This document shows, one piece after another, positions 27,839 to 35,574 of a DNA stretch of 35,574 nucleotides. Position numbers and translations under genes: made by a program. The notes beneath the pieces are model-generated. The model made no database searches, was not told where the DNA came from, and worked only from the letters and a program-made list of their open reading frames with translations. Source of the DNA: Anaerolineae bacterium (lineage in GTDB: Bacteria > Chloroflexota > Anaerolineae > Aggregatilineales > UBA3940); NCBI GenBank assembly GCA_016927375.1, contig JAFGMS010000139.1, positions 1 through 35,574 of the forward strand. Reading direction: 5' to 3'. The stretch's first letter is position 1. Every line of letters starts with the position of its first letter.

Positions 27839-28046
27839 TAGCATGCGAGGATAGCGTGGTTGATAGGTGAGCGGCGCTGAACCTCGCCCCCTGCAGCGGT
27901 GGCTGATAGCTATGTCGGCGATGTCCTCCTCTCCGCCGGGCGGAGAGGAGACGCAGATCGTGTATCGAGCTGCTACGCTCCTCAGGGTGAGGTTGTGAGA
28001 GCCAAACCGGACTTGGCCGGCTTGTCCCCGTTATTTCCGGGTGCTA
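27839..28046 (+). repeat. Copy B of a ~208-bp structured dispersed repeat
   Basis: Aligns end to end with the reverse complement of 3156-3366; bounded by TAGCA...TGCTA. Confidence 0.88.
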
Positions 28047-28082
28047 GGTTACCAGCATGTATCCATTTTTGTGGAGAAACCG

Positions 28083-29132
28083 ATGGACTCCATAGATTTA
28101 CGCAGCGATACTGTCACCTGGCCGACGCCTGAGATGCGCGAAGCCATGTATCAAGCCGAGGTCGGTGATGATGTCTACGGGGAAGACCCGACCATCAACC
28201 GCTTAGAGGAGCTGGCTGCCAGGCGTTTGGGCAAGGAGGCAGCCCTGTTTGTCTCAAGCGGCACACAGGGCAACCTGATCGCCGTCCTGGCTCACTGCAA
28301 CCGCGGTGATGAGATGATCGTCGGTCAGAGTTCCCACACCTTCATCAACGAGGTCGCAGGAGCATCGGCATTAGGAGGCGTCTCATCCTATACCATCCCG
28401 ATACAGCAGGAAGGCACCCTTTCCCTCGCTGACATCCGCGCAGCCATCCGCGACCCGCGCGACATCCATTATCCTACGACCAGGCTGGTTTGCCTTGAGA
28501 ATACCAATGGCGCGGTCGGTGGCATCCCGCTCAGCATCCAATACACACGCTCGGTAGGAGAGCTATGCAGCGAGTGCGACCTGAAACTACACATCGATGG
28601 CGCGCGTATCTGGAACGCGGCAGCCGCATTTGGCTGTGATGTTAAGGATTTGGCCGCCCCGGCAGACAGCATCAGCTTCTGCTTATCGAAGGGATTGTGC
28701 GCACCTGCGGGGGCAATCCTGTGCGGGTCATGTGATTTCATCGAGCGCAGCCGCCGTCTTCGCAAGATGCTGGGAGGCGGCATGCGCCAGATCGGTATCC
28801 TGGCCGCGGCCGGGATTATCGCCATAGAGAAAATGACCAAGAGGCTGCAAACAGATCACAGCAATGCCAAACGTCTGGCCGAGGGTCTAAGCGACATCCC
28901 AGGTATTCACCTCAACATGCAGCAGGTACAAACCAACATGATCTTCTTCCGGCTCGACGAGTCAAGATCCATCGATGCAGCACAGATGACCGCAGTCCTG
29001 GCGCGAGAACACAACGTCAGGCTGGACGTCACCGGGCCACGCAGCTTCCGCGCTGTAACACATTACTGGATTACCGCAGAGCGCATAGAGACGGCTCTCG
29101 CAGCTATCCGGCAAGTCTGGGAACATGCCTGA
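28083..29132 (+). CDS. ltaE: Low-specificity L-threonine aldolase
   Basis: MDSIDLRSDTVTWPTPEMREAMYQAEVGDDVYGEDPTINRLEE, LHIDGARIWNAAAAFG, SFCLSKGLCAPAGAILCG. Confidence 0.95.
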   Translation: MDSIDLRSDTVTWPTPEMREAMYQAEVGDDVYGEDPTINRLEELAARRLGKEAALFVSSGTQGNLIAVLAHCNRGDEMIVGQSSHTFINEVAGASALGGVSSYTIPIQQEGTLSLADIRAAIRDPRDIHYPTTRLVCLENTNGAVGGIPLSIQYTRSVGELCSECDLKLHIDGARIWNAAAAFGCDVKDLAAPADSISFCLSKGLCAPAGAILCGSCDFIERSRRLRKMLGGGMRQIGILAAAGIIAIEKMTKRLQTDHSNAKRLAEGLSDIPGIHLNMQQVQTNMIFFRLDESRSIDAAQMTAVLAREHNVRLDVTGPRSFRAVTHYWITAERIETALAAIRQVWEHA

Positions 29133-30226
29133 TGACAATCCCTCCTATACCAGAACCAGAAGAAGATGTATTTTCTTACGCCGGAATACATCATACTGTT
29201 CCGCTGAAGCACGGGGGTCAGGACACAACCTTATTCGATCCCCCTGTCCTGCCGGAGGTCGATGTCGAGGCCGCACGCCGGCCGCTCTCTCCGGGAATAC
29301 CTCCTCTCAAGCATATTCCCCTGCCGCCGCCAGAGGCTTACCAATTGATTGTCCTTCCCCTGGAAGGAGGCAGAGTCGCCGATCAACCTTCCCATTCCAT
29401 AGGAGCGTCATCGGTCCATCCGGTTATCTCGCCAACAGAGCGAGTCCGGTTCCCGGTAGCTGAGCCACCGGCCTTCAAGCATCTTAAACCCGCCCCGACA
29501 GTTGTCGGGCAGCCGTCCAAACCTGCTGTACAAGAACCTGTTGTTGTGCCTGCTCCTGTTCTCACACCTACGCCAGCTGTCGAGTCAACATCCAGCCGCG
29601 CCGAAGCGCAGATATCCCAGCGCTTCGATCCCGTTTTCGCGCTGCTCGTCTACCTGGCGCTCGGTCTGGGCACCTGGGTGCTCAGCGATCTGGAAAGCCG
29701 CTACACAATCATGTGGATTGCCTTGATAGTTATCGGGGGAAGTCTGGTGCTGCTAGGGGGTGGCGAGCCGCGCGGCCAGATCTCGCTGGGCAGCTTGAGC
29801 TGGGGATTGATATTTGGTCTGCCGATTGGACTAATGCTGATTGTATTCGCCCCCCAGGCCCTGGCGACAACTTCCTCACTGCTCTTTCCCGGCATTAGCC
29901 TGCCCGCATTGTTCCAGATGCTGGCGATTACCGGTCCGCTCGGCGAGACGCTCTTCTTCCGTGGGGGACTTCAGGAACGGCATGGAATAGTAGCCGGAAT
30001 CATTGGGGCGGGTCTGGGAACGCTGGTTTTGTTTCTGCCTGCCGCTGCCGGGATACCTGAGCAGCTGACCGCGGTGGCCTTCGTTGCGCTGTTCCTGACT
30101 CTGCTGGCAGGGGCTTACAGTTATATTCGCGAGAGGTATGGGTTGGCTGCGGCCTATGCTTGCCAGGTGACGGTTAATGTCATGCTGCTCTTCCTACCCC
30201 GGTTGCTGGTGCCACCCGTGCCATAG
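29132..30226 (+). CDS. CPBP-type (Rce1/CAAX protease-like) membrane protein with Pro-rich N-terminus
   Basis: Pro-rich soluble N-terminus, several TM segments, GPLGETLFFRGGLQ resembling EExxxR motif 1. Confidence 0.65.
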   Translation: MTIPPIPEPEEDVFSYAGIHHTVPLKHGGQDTTLFDPPVLPEVDVEAARRPLSPGIPPLKHIPLPPPEAYQLIVLPLEGGRVADQPSHSIGASSVHPVISPTERVRFPVAEPPAFKHLKPAPTVVGQPSKPAVQEPVVVPAPVLTPTPAVESTSSRAEAQISQRFDPVFALLVYLALGLGTWVLSDLESRYTIMWIALIVIGGSLVLLGGGEPRGQISLGSLSWGLIFGLPIGLMLIVFAPQALATTSSLLFPGISLPALFQMLAITGPLGETLFFRGGLQERHGIVAGIIGAGLGTLVLFLPAAAGIPEQLTAVAFVALFLTLLAGAYSYIRERYGLAAAYACQVTVNVMLLFLPRLLVPPVP

Positions 30227-30336
30227 AGAGCGACGAGTTTTCGGTCTTTCATTCCTACATGGAGCATACACCTGCCATTCACTGCATGGCTTCAATCAAC
30301 ATTGGTGCGAAGCTAAAGCCGACACCTATGATCTGG

Positions 30337-31722
30337 CTACCTTCCTCGCCGATCCTCCTTGCCGGCGCGGAAGCTCATCAGGATTGGTGTGCCGGTGAAG
30401 GGGTAGACCGCCCGGATCTGGTTTTCCAGATAGCGTGCGTAGGTGAAATGCACCAGGTCGACATCGTTGACATGAAAGAGGAACTTGGGCGGATCGACCG
30501 CCACCTGGCTGCCATAGCGGAGCTTGAGCCGCTTACCGGCCTTGAAGGGCGGAGCCTGCCTGGCGACGGCTGCTCGTAGAATACGGTTGATGTCGGCGGT
30601 AGGGATGCGCACAAAACGCTCTTCATGCACTTGCAACGCCAGGGGGATGATCTCGCTCACGCGCTGCCCGGTCTTGGCCGAGATAAAGATGATGGGCACA
30701 TAAGGTAGGAACTTCAGCGCGTCGCGGACCTTTTCCTCCTCCTGCAGCATGGTATAGCTGTCTTTCTCGACAGCATCCCACTTATTGACCAGGACGATCA
30801 CGCTTAACTTCTCCTCAAGGACAAAGCTGGCGATGTGAGCATCCTGCGATGTGATGCCTTCGATGGCATCGATCAACAGCAGGGCGACATCGGCCCGCTT
30901 GAGTGCCTTGAGAGCGCGCAGGACGCTGTATTGCTCCACGCCGCCATGGTCGATTTTCCCTCGACGGCGGATGCCCGCTGTATCGATCAGGGTGATGAGC
31001 TGGTCATGCCAGACGACTTGTGTATCGATGGCATCGCGAGTGGTGCCGGGGACCGGGCTGACGATTACACGCTCTTTGCCCAACAGACGGTTGAGCAGCG
31101 ATGACTTGCCGACGTTCGGCCGCCCGACGATGGCGATCTTGAGTGAGTCGTCATCCTCTTCGCTCTCCGGTGGCTTCTGAGGCAATGCCTCGACCACCGC
31201 GTCGAGCAGGTCACCGACCCCCGTCCCATGCATCCCTGACACAGGGTAGATCTCGCTGAGGCCCAGGTTGTAGAACTCGACCGCACCATCGCGGCGTTCT
31301 TGGTTATCGCCCTTGCTGGCTGCGACCAGCACCGGCTTATTGGCCCGTCGCAGGATGTCGGCGACTTCTTCATCGGCGGCGGTTACCCCGCTAATCAGGT
31401 CAACCACCATAACGATCACATCGGCATCGGCAATGGCCAGCTCGGCCTGAGCCCGGATCTCGGCAATGAACTGGGCCGAGTCTTCGGCGACAGGATCGGC
31501 CGCTCCAACCAGGACGCGGTTGAGAGCTTCGATGCCGCCTGTATCGACCAGCGTGAAAGCCACGCCGCGCCAATCGGCCTCTGCCTGTTGGCGGTCGCGG
31601 GTTGTGCCGGGACGGTCGTGAATGACCGCCAGACGCCTGCCGACAATGCGGTTAAATAAGGTGGACTTGCCCACGTTGGGCCGCCCTACCAGTGCTACCA
31701 GAGGTATGTTTTTCATGCCCAT
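30337..31722 (-). CDS. der: Ribosome-associated GTPase Der
   Basis: Two G domains: LVALVGRPNVGKSTLFN and KIAIVGRPNVGKSSLLNRLLG; C-terminal KH-like domain. Confidence 0.97.
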   Translation of the reverse strand: MGMKNIPLVALVGRPNVGKSTLFNRIVGRRLAVIHDRPGTTRDRQQAEADWRGVAFTLVDTGGIEALNRVLVGAADPVAEDSAQFIAEIRAQAELAIADADVIVMVVDLISGVTAADEEVADILRRANKPVLVAASKGDNQERRDGAVEFYNLGLSEIYPVSGMHGTGVGDLLDAVVEALPQKPPESEEDDDSLKIAIVGRPNVGKSSLLNRLLGKERVIVSPVPGTTRDAIDTQVVWHDQLITLIDTAGIRRRGKIDHGGVEQYSVLRALKALKRADVALLLIDAIEGITSQDAHIASFVLEEKLSVIVLVNKWDAVEKDSYTMLQEEEKVRDALKFLPYVPIIFISAKTGQRVSEIIPLALQVHEERFVRIPTADINRILRAAVARQAPPFKAGKRLKLRYGSQVAVDPPKFLFHVNDVDLVHFTYARYLENQIRAVYPFTGTPILMSFRAGKEDRRGR

Positions 31723-32011
31723 AGTTTAACAGGTGATGGGACATTGGGCGATTGACGACCGGTTGATTGACGATTGGTAGCGATGAGGCATGGAGAATGA
31801 GACCAGGAGGGATGAGTAAAGCTGCGTGAGCAGGGGATTGTCGACGCGTAGCAAGCACTGGTTAACGCTGAGCGGACATTTGTCACCATTGAGGTTTCTC
31901 TTGCTAGTATCACCCGATTTGTGAAACACTCCAATAATTTTGACTAAAAGCAGGCCATCGTCTAGAATATCGCAGCTATGACGGTAACCAGAAACAGTAA
32001 TGGTATGCACC

Positions 32012-33346
32012 ATGGCGATGTTTGAAAGCCTCAGTGAGAAACTGCAAGACGTTTTCAAAGAACTGCGCAAGCGGGGCAAGCTGAATGAAGCTGATGTCGA
32101 TGCAGCCATGCGTGAAATCCGGCTTGTGCTGCTTGAGGCTGATGTTCATTACAGCGTGGTCAAGACTTTCGTCGCCCGCGTGCGTGAAAGAGCGGTTGGC
32201 ATCGAGGTTGCCAAAAGCCTGACGCCTGGGCAGCAAGTGATCAAGATTGTTCACGAGGAGCTTGTTCAGACTCTGGGGCAGGCCGGCCATCTGGAGCTGA
32301 GTGGAAACACGCCTCACGTGATTTTGTTAGTCGGTTTGCAAGGTTCCGGCAAGACAACCACAGCTGCCAAGCTGGCTCTACATCTGCGGCGTCAAAAGCA
32401 GGTGCCTTTTATGATAGCGGCAGATACCTACCGTCCAGCCGCTGTCGACCAGCTTGTTGCGCTGGGGCGTCAGATCGACATCTCGGTTTATTCCGAGAGT
32501 GGTTCGGCACCACCGCCGCAGATTGCCACCAATGGCGTACAGGCGGCTGCTCGCGCCAATGCCAGCGTGGCCATCATAGACAGTGCCGGCCGGCTGCAAA
32601 TCGACCAGGAAATGATGGGAGAGCTGGCTACCATCAGGGATCGTGTTCATCCCCAGGAAATACTGCTGGTGGCCGACTCAATGACCGGCCAAGAAGCTGT
32701 CAATATCGCGGAGGGTTTTAACAAACAGGTTGGCATCACCGGCTTGATACTTACCAAGGTAGACGGCGATGCGCGCGGTGGCGCAGCCATCTCGATGCGA
32801 GAAGTTACCGGTGTCCCGATTAAGTTTCTGGGCACCAGCGAGAAACTAGACGGGCTCGAGACCTTCGACCCGGATCGGCTTGCCCGGCGTATACTACAAA
32901 TGGGCGATATTCTAGGACTGATCGAGCGGGCTGAAGCGTTGGAGATGCAAGAGGAAGAGGCCTTTGAGCTGGCGGGCAAACTCCGCACTGCCAACTTCAA
33001 CCTCGAAGATCTATATAAACAGCTTCAGCAGGCAAAACGGCTAGGTCCCCTCACTCAGCTCATAGAGATGATCCCTGGGCTGAGCCAGAGTGTCAAACAA
33101 GTATCGCAGGAAGACGTAGATAGACAACTTAAGGTAGTAGAGGCTATAATCAGCTCGATGACGCCAGAGGAAAAAAGGCATCCTAAAGTATTGAATGCCA
33201 GCCGCCGCAAGCGGATTGCAGCAGGGAGTGGAACCTCTGTTCAGGATATCAATCAATTAATGAAGCAGTTTCAGCAGTCGCAAAAGCTGATGAAACAATT
33301 ATCGCGTCAGAAAATACCTGACATCAGAGGACTTTTCGGTCAATAG
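32012..33346 (+). CDS. ffh: Signal recognition particle protein Ffh
   Basis: MFESLSEKLQDVFKELRKRGKLNEADVDAAMREIRLVLLEADVHY, GLQGSGKTTTAAKLA, DSAGRLQID, Met-rich M domain. Confidence 0.97.
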   Translation: MAMFESLSEKLQDVFKELRKRGKLNEADVDAAMREIRLVLLEADVHYSVVKTFVARVRERAVGIEVAKSLTPGQQVIKIVHEELVQTLGQAGHLELSGNTPHVILLVGLQGSGKTTTAAKLALHLRRQKQVPFMIAADTYRPAAVDQLVALGRQIDISVYSESGSAPPPQIATNGVQAAARANASVAIIDSAGRLQIDQEMMGELATIRDRVHPQEILLVADSMTGQEAVNIAEGFNKQVGITGLILTKVDGDARGGAAISMREVTGVPIKFLGTSEKLDGLETFDPDRLARRILQMGDILGLIERAEALEMQEEEAFELAGKLRTANFNLEDLYKQLQQAKRLGPLTQLIEMIPGLSQSVKQVSQEDVDRQLKVVEAIISSMTPEEKRHPKVLNASRRKRIAAGSGTSVQDINQLMKQFQQSQKLMKQLSRQKIPDIRGLFGQ

Positions 33347-33403
33347 AGCGGTTTGACTATTTGCCGCTTTGTCAAATAAAGAATTAAGGAGTAAGGTGCT
33401 AGC

Positions 33404-33967
33404 ATGGTGCGAATCAGACTGCGTCGTGTTGGGTCAAAAAAGCAGCCGAGCTACCGTATTGTGGTCGCCGACAGCCAAAGCCCCCGCGATGGTCGTTTTA
33501 TTGAAAAGATAGGCTTCTATAATCCGCGTACTGAGCCTGCAACAATGGAGCTGGATGAAGCTCGTGCGCTCTATTGGTTGTCGACTGGGGCACAACCGAG
33601 TGATGCGGTACGCCGTATCATGGACAAACTAGGGACCACTGATCGTCTTGAGCGTTTGCGTAGAGGGGAAGCCATGGAAGCTCTGTTGGCAGAGGCTGAG
33701 GCCATCGAGCGTCCGGCAGTTGACCCACGCACTCGGCGCGATGACCTGCGAGGGCAAGCCAAGGCAAAGAAGAGCAGCCCTGATGTTGAGGTGGAAAGCG
33801 AGGCAGAACCAACTGCTGAGGCCGAGGTGGAAGTCGAAGCTGAAGTCGAAACCGAGGTTGCAGCAGAGGCCGAAACGCAGGTGGACGCTGAGGAAGAAGT
33901 CGAAGCTGAAGCCGAAGTTGAGTCTGAGGCCGAAACCGAGACTGAAGAAGAAGCCGAGTCAGAGTAA
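33404..33967 (+). CDS. rpsP: 30S ribosomal protein S16 with acidic C-terminal extension
   Basis: [41 protein letters not shown]; ~60-aa Glu/Ala/Val tail. Confidence 0.96.
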   Translation: MVRIRLRRVGSKKQPSYRIVVADSQSPRDGRFIEKIGFYNPRTEPATMELDEARALYWLSTGAQPSDAVRRIMDKLGTTDRLERLRRGEAMEALLAEAEAIERPAVDPRTRRDDLRGQAKAKKSSPDVEVESEAEPTAEAEVEVEAEVETEVAAEAETQVDAEEEVEAEAEVESEAETETEEEAESE

Positions 33968-34049
33968 TCTCTCATCGCCCGGATGCGCCACCCACTTGTG
34001 TTCACCGTCATCTACCTCAGCTAACCCGTCAACCTACTAGGAGGGGCCG

Positions 34050-34277
34050 ATGAAGGAACTAATCGAGTACATAGCAAAGGCATTGGTGGACAACCCGTCA
34101 CAGGTAGAAGTGACGGAAATTGAAGGAGCTACTTCTGTCATCCTCGAACTGCGGGTGGCGCAAGAAGATATGGGCCGAGTTATCGGCCGGAGTGGGCGTG
34201 TAGCAAATGCTATGCGCACCTTGTTGCGCGTTGTAGCGGCCAAACAAGGCAAGCGCGTGACACTCGAGATCGTGTGA
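34050..34277 (+). CDS. khpA: KH-domain RNA-binding protein (KhpA/YlqC)
   Basis: MKELIEYIAKALVDNPSQVEVTE...EDMGRVIGRSGRVANAMRTLLRV. Confidence 0.93.
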   Translation: MKELIEYIAKALVDNPSQVEVTEIEGATSVILELRVAQEDMGRVIGRSGRVANAMRTLLRVVAAKQGKRVTLEIV

Positions 34278-34281
34278 GAAA

Positions 34282-34860
34282 GTGCGAGCGAAGCAACCAA
34301 AAGTCCGGCTTAGCCGCCCTACCACAAATGCCGATTCGGGCTCAGGGGGCAGGACCTCTGAGCCTGAATTTTTAGTGGTTGGACAGATCGTGCGGCCGCA
34401 TGGTGTGCGTGGTGAGGTTGGAATGAAGCTCATGACTGCCTACCCGGAGCGGTTGTCACAAATTGGCACATTGTATGTAGGGCCAGAGTATAAACCTCAC
34501 TCAGTTAAGCGTATGCGTCGCCATTCGGCAGGGATGATCGTGCATTTAGAAGGCATGCTTGATCGCAATGACGCAGAGACGCTGCGAGGGATGTTTGTCC
34601 ATATTCATATTGACGATGCTATTCCGCTTGAAGAAGGAGAATATTATCTATTCCAGATCGAGGGGATACAGGTTGTTACTGATACCGGGCAGATACTTGG
34701 CCATCTAACCGATCTGATCGAAACGGGCGCCAACGACGTTTATGTGATCACTACTCCAGAGCAGCAGCAGATCTTGCTCCCAGCTATTCCAGAGGTGATT
34801 CAAACGGTTGATGTCGTCGCTGGCGTAATGACTGTACATCTTCTGGAAGGTTTGTTGTAA
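34282..34860 (+). CDS. rimM: Ribosome maturation factor RimM (GTG start)
   Basis: FLVVGQIVRPHGVRGEVGMK..., EGEYYLFQIEGIQVVTDTGQILGHLTDLIETGANDVYVI, LLPAIPEVI. Confidence 0.94.
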   Translation: MRAKQPKVRLSRPTTNADSGSGGRTSEPEFLVVGQIVRPHGVRGEVGMKLMTAYPERLSQIGTLYVGPEYKPHSVKRMRRHSAGMIVHLEGMLDRNDAETLRGMFVHIHIDDAIPLEEGEYYLFQIEGIQVVTDTGQILGHLTDLIETGANDVYVITTPEQQQILLPAIPEVIQTVDVVAGVMTVHLLEGLL

Positions 34861-34862
34861 TT

Positions 34863-35339
34863 ATGGCAAATGGCACATACCCTATGACTAAAGGCATGCT
34901 CGAGGAACTGCGTGCCGAGCTTGAACATAAGATAGAGGTTGAACGCCCAGCTATGGCAGCTCGTCTCAAAACTGCTATAGAGATGGGGGATTTATCTGAA
35001 AATGCCGAGTACCTGTCGGCCAAGGAAGATCAAGGCTTTCTTGAAGGCCGCATACAGGAATTACAACGCACAATCAGAGGCGCAGAGATCATAGATGAGA
35101 GCAAGACAAATGACACACATACTGTCCGGCTGGGCAGCCGGGTGACGGTAGTTGAAGACGGTGAGGGTGAAGCCGAAACTTTTCGGATCGTTGGGCAGGT
35201 TGAAGCCAATCCGTTAGAGGGTAGGATCTCACAGGATTCGCCTGTTGGGCAGGCGCTGGTGGGATGTAAAGTTGGTGATGTCGTGCAAGTTCAGGCGCCT
35301 GCGGGTAAAATGACATTCAAGATTGTTGAGATTGCCTGA
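34863..35339 (+). CDS. greA: Transcription elongation factor GreA
   Basis: MTKGMLEELRAELEHKIEVERPAMAARLKTAIEMGDLSENAEYLSAKEDQGFLEGRIQEL. Confidence 0.96.
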   Translation: MANGTYPMTKGMLEELRAELEHKIEVERPAMAARLKTAIEMGDLSENAEYLSAKEDQGFLEGRIQELQRTIRGAEIIDESKTNDTHTVRLGSRVTVVEDGEGEAETFRIVGQVEANPLEGRISQDSPVGQALVGCKVGDVVQVQAPAGKMTFKIVEIA

Positions 35340-35436
35340 TGATTTTGATATGGGTGTGTTTCATTTGAGTTGAGCATAAGCTCCCCGGGCCCAGAGCAAT
35401 TGGTATCTGTTCCCGTCAAGAATGTACCCTGCCCGA

Positions 35437-35574
35437 TTTCCTACAAAGGACTTCTCGGTTTCCAGTAAGGAATGAGCTGGTTTCCTATAAGGATTGGATC
35501 GGCTTCCTATGAGGATTTACTCCAGATCCTATGGGATTTGTGCCGTTTCCTATCAGGATTCGAAGCGTTTCCTA
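35437..35574. repeat. 22-bp tandem array of short dyads, truncated by the window end
   Basis: Six units plus a partial one; consensus TTTCCTATNAGGATTNNNNNCGG with TCCT-N3-AGGA core and variable linkers. Confidence 0.88.

Noticed and set aside
27899-28132. 77-aa ORF upstream of ltaE
   Set aside because: Lies mostly in repeat copy B; the frame is not kept in copy A because of indels, and it overlaps the ltaE start.
35437-35574. CRISPR-like array with short variable spacers
   Set aside because: Conserved part is ~15 bp and variable part ~7 bp, far below CRISPR dimensions; no cas genes.

Overview
This 35.6-kb window looks like chromosomal DNA from a Chloroflexi-like bacterium; that placement is inferred from gene content and style, not tested. 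It carries ordinary housekeeping genes: two GAF-type sensor histidine kinases and a response regulator, an acyl-CoA carboxylase operon (BCCP, biotin carboxylase, carboxyltransferase), an S9 peptidase, endonuclease III, MobA, formate-THF ligase, Rho, a threonine aldolase, Der, and Ffh-RpsP-KhpA-RimM-GreA. There is one tRNA-Gly(CCC) on the minus strand. No intact transposase, prophage, CRISPR array or obvious multi-gene defence system was recognised. The unusual content is mostly intergenic. (1) A ~208-bp repeat, roughly 87% identical by hand alignment, occurs twice in opposite orientation. It has a conserved hairpin with a compensatory base-pair change. One copy lies just upstream of the threonine aldolase gene and the other is fused to a broken PIN-toxin pseudogene. 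(2) Two unrelated-sequence arrays of short dyads have near-two-helical-turn periods: 13 x 21 bp at 15841-16113, and 22 bp at 35437 to the window end. (3) A 205-bp MITE-like element has ~24-bp terminal inverted repeats flanked by TA. (4) A composite hairpin element lies at ~16230-16440. (5) Heptanucleotide tandem repeats and several perfect palindromes occur between genes. Protein-level oddities are a nitrilase-family protein whose catalytic Cys is replaced by Gly and which carries a Lys/Asp-rich insertion, a thioredoxin fragment lacking CxxC, a CPBP-like membrane protein with altered catalytic motifs, and an acidic tail on ribosomal protein S16.
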